From Cytospora piceicola (taxonomy: Eukaryota > Ascomycota > Sordariomycetes > Diaporthales > Cytosporaceae): 57,119 bases of DNA. Position 1 is the stretch's first letter. Each line of letters begins with the position of its first letter. Shown here one piece after another: positions 55,867 to 57,119 of this stretch. The stretch lies in assembly GCA_023375675.1 (NCBI GenBank), contig JALQBC010000084.1:1-57119 (forward strand), in the 5' to 3' direction. The notes beneath the pieces were generated by a model. That model did no database searches, was not told the origin of the DNA, and saw nothing but the letters and a program-made list of their open reading frames with translations. The position numbers and the translations under genes are program-made.

Positions 55867-57003
55867 CTTGGGCGGTTGCACAAAGAGGTTACTCAAAGTG
55901 TGGAAAGTAGAGTGGTGGTACAAGGGACGAGTTGTTGGAGGGACGGGATTGGTGGCGATTTGTCCACAACGAATAGGGCTGCGTGCGTCGGTGTGGTACG
56001 GCGCAAATGGAGAAGCAAGCAGCCCGTTGGCCTAGCAAGATGGAGGTTTTAAGAGGCGCGAAGTTGTTGGAGAATTACTGGTGGTGTGGTATTGGTATTG
56101 GTGTTGGTATTGGTGGTACTGATGACGATGACCAAGTGGTTTCAGGAGGAGGTTGTTTGGAGAGAGTCTTAAGTGGTTGGTAATAGTAGTGAGGAAGGTG
56201 GAGGAGTAGTGGAAGGTGTTATTCAACATGTCGAACAAAAAAGAAGACGGGATCGAGAGAGATGGACAACGGGGATATTTGAATCAAAATCGGTCGGCTA
56301 TGTGCCAGTGCCAGAGCAGGAAGCCAAGAGTTTCCAATTTTGGACTTGCCGAGTAAAGTTGGGTCTGGGGGAGGTCGGGTCGAGTGCGTACGTATGGGGT
56401 GTGTGTGGGTACGTGCTTGGTGTGAAGTTCGTCAGTCTATGTCAGTGTGTGCGTGTGTGAGTGTGTGTGGGTTTGGTTTAGCAAGGCATGCGTGCTGCGT
56501 GTGTGCTTTCTTGGTCGCCTGGTCGCAATGATCGAGGGTGAGAAGAGGCCGATGCCGATCATGGAAGGATGGCGGATGGCGGATGGAGAACGTCACGGCT
56601 CTGTAACTTTGTGCAACGGTCTTTTGCGCAAGGCCCGAAGTCACGAAGTCACTTTTCGCTCGTGCACGTCAGTGGGGCTCTCGCAGCTTAAAAGCAGTCA
56701 ATGGGTGACCCCTGGAGGGCCCCCCCTATAAATGGATACTATTGGTGGGATTAGTTGAGGGGTGGGGTAGACAGTGCACAGTCCGGAACACTGCGAACAT
56801 TCTAGGCCCTCCAGACCCTCACCAAAAAAAGACAGGAAGGGGGCCCCTCGAGCCTGGGGTTACAGGGGGTGCAGGGGGAGCAGGGGGGCAGCAGAAGGGG
56901 CTGAAGAGGTCAGCATGGCGGTGGGGCCTGGAGAGATTTGGACTGGAGCTTTGCCAATTGGGCTTCATTTTGGGCTCATGGGGCTTTGATCACGATCTTT
57001 CCT
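55867..57003. other. GUT1 upstream region up to the right repeat
   Basis: About 1.1 kb containing the GUT1 promoter. It holds GT-rich simple sequence near 56396-56475 and G-rich runs at 56840-56900. No coding region is supported. Sequence changes to the inverted repeat terminus at 57004. Confidence 0.45.
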
Positions 57004-57119
57004 CGATTACCAGCTGAGCTGACGCCCCACATGAAGTGGCCCTGACGTGACAGGGATTGAGTTGCACACAAAATTTACCACCGGGGACCTTGTAATCGGT
57101 CAGATCAGCACAGGGCAAC
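57004..57119 (-). repeat. Repeat terminus, right copy, little RIP
   Basis: Inverted copy of 6218-6333, running to the end of the window. It is GC-normal and keeps CA and TG where the left copy has TA, so it is closer to the unmutated element. It begins CGATTACCAGCTGAGCTGAC. A short inverted GTAATCGG occurs internally at 57091-57098. The element body should lie beyond the window. It may be a full copy, a fragment or a solo terminus. Confidence 0.85.

Noticed and set aside
6334..57003. Starship-like giant mobile element between the two repeats
   Set aside because: The cargo is core housekeeping genes (NDC80, PEX14, ERG13, VPS25), and no DUF3435 tyrosine recombinase was seen. The inverted ends are better explained as two separate insertions.

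Overview
The window looks like nuclear DNA of a filamentous ascomycete (Pezizomycotina, most likely Sordariomycetes). The genes have short spliceosomal introns (47-123 bp, one of 308 bp), with GTAAGT-like donors and CTAAC/CTGAC-like branch sites. The proteins are fungal orthologues, including a BCS1-like ATPase of the kind often duplicated in filamentous fungi. The left end carries the footprint of repeat-induced point mutation (RIP): very high AT, excess TpA, few CpA/TpG, and retained CpG.

Layout. Positions 1-6333 are a RIP-degraded repeat block. It begins with a tandem array of 72- and 93-bp units built around a palindrome, and it ends sharply at a transposable-element terminus. Positions 6334-57003 are a normal-GC, gene-bearing segment. 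Positions 57004-57119 carry the same 116-bp terminus in inverted orientation and almost free of RIP, so the roughly 50-kb gene segment lies between outward-facing copies of one repeat family.

Genes from left to right: ENP2/NOL10 (ribosome biogenesis); a small single-pass membrane protein; a 1374-residue coiled-coil protein with a C-terminal SQ cluster; mitochondrial ribosomal protein bL33m; a BCS1-like AAA ATPase; an HSL-type alpha/beta hydrolase; a DHCR24-like FAD oxidoreductase; HMG-CoA synthase; two decayed gene relics; NDC80 (kinetochore) divergent from PEX14 (peroxisome import); a formin-type GBD/FH3 protein without FH1/FH2; VPS25 (ESCRT-II); an RTT107/BRC1-like BRCT scaffold; a secreted GH81 endo-1,3-beta-glucanase; and glycerol kinase with a long N-terminal extension.

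Most of these are housekeeping genes with separate jobs, not a dedicated cluster. The only possible theme is hydrolase, sterol-reductase-like oxidoreductase and HMG-CoA synthase side by side (23.5-29.7 kb), which touches lipid/isoprenoid metabolism but is not enough to call a cluster. Exon structures were worked out by hand from splice signals, reading frame and family conservation. No tRNA, rRNA or CRISPR was recognised. No clearly new multi-gene system was found. The best leads are the inverted, differentially RIPed repeat pair, the palindromic minisatellite, a 7-nt microexon in PEX14, the SQ-tailed coiled-coil protein, and an unidentified decayed gene at 33.0-34.6 kb.
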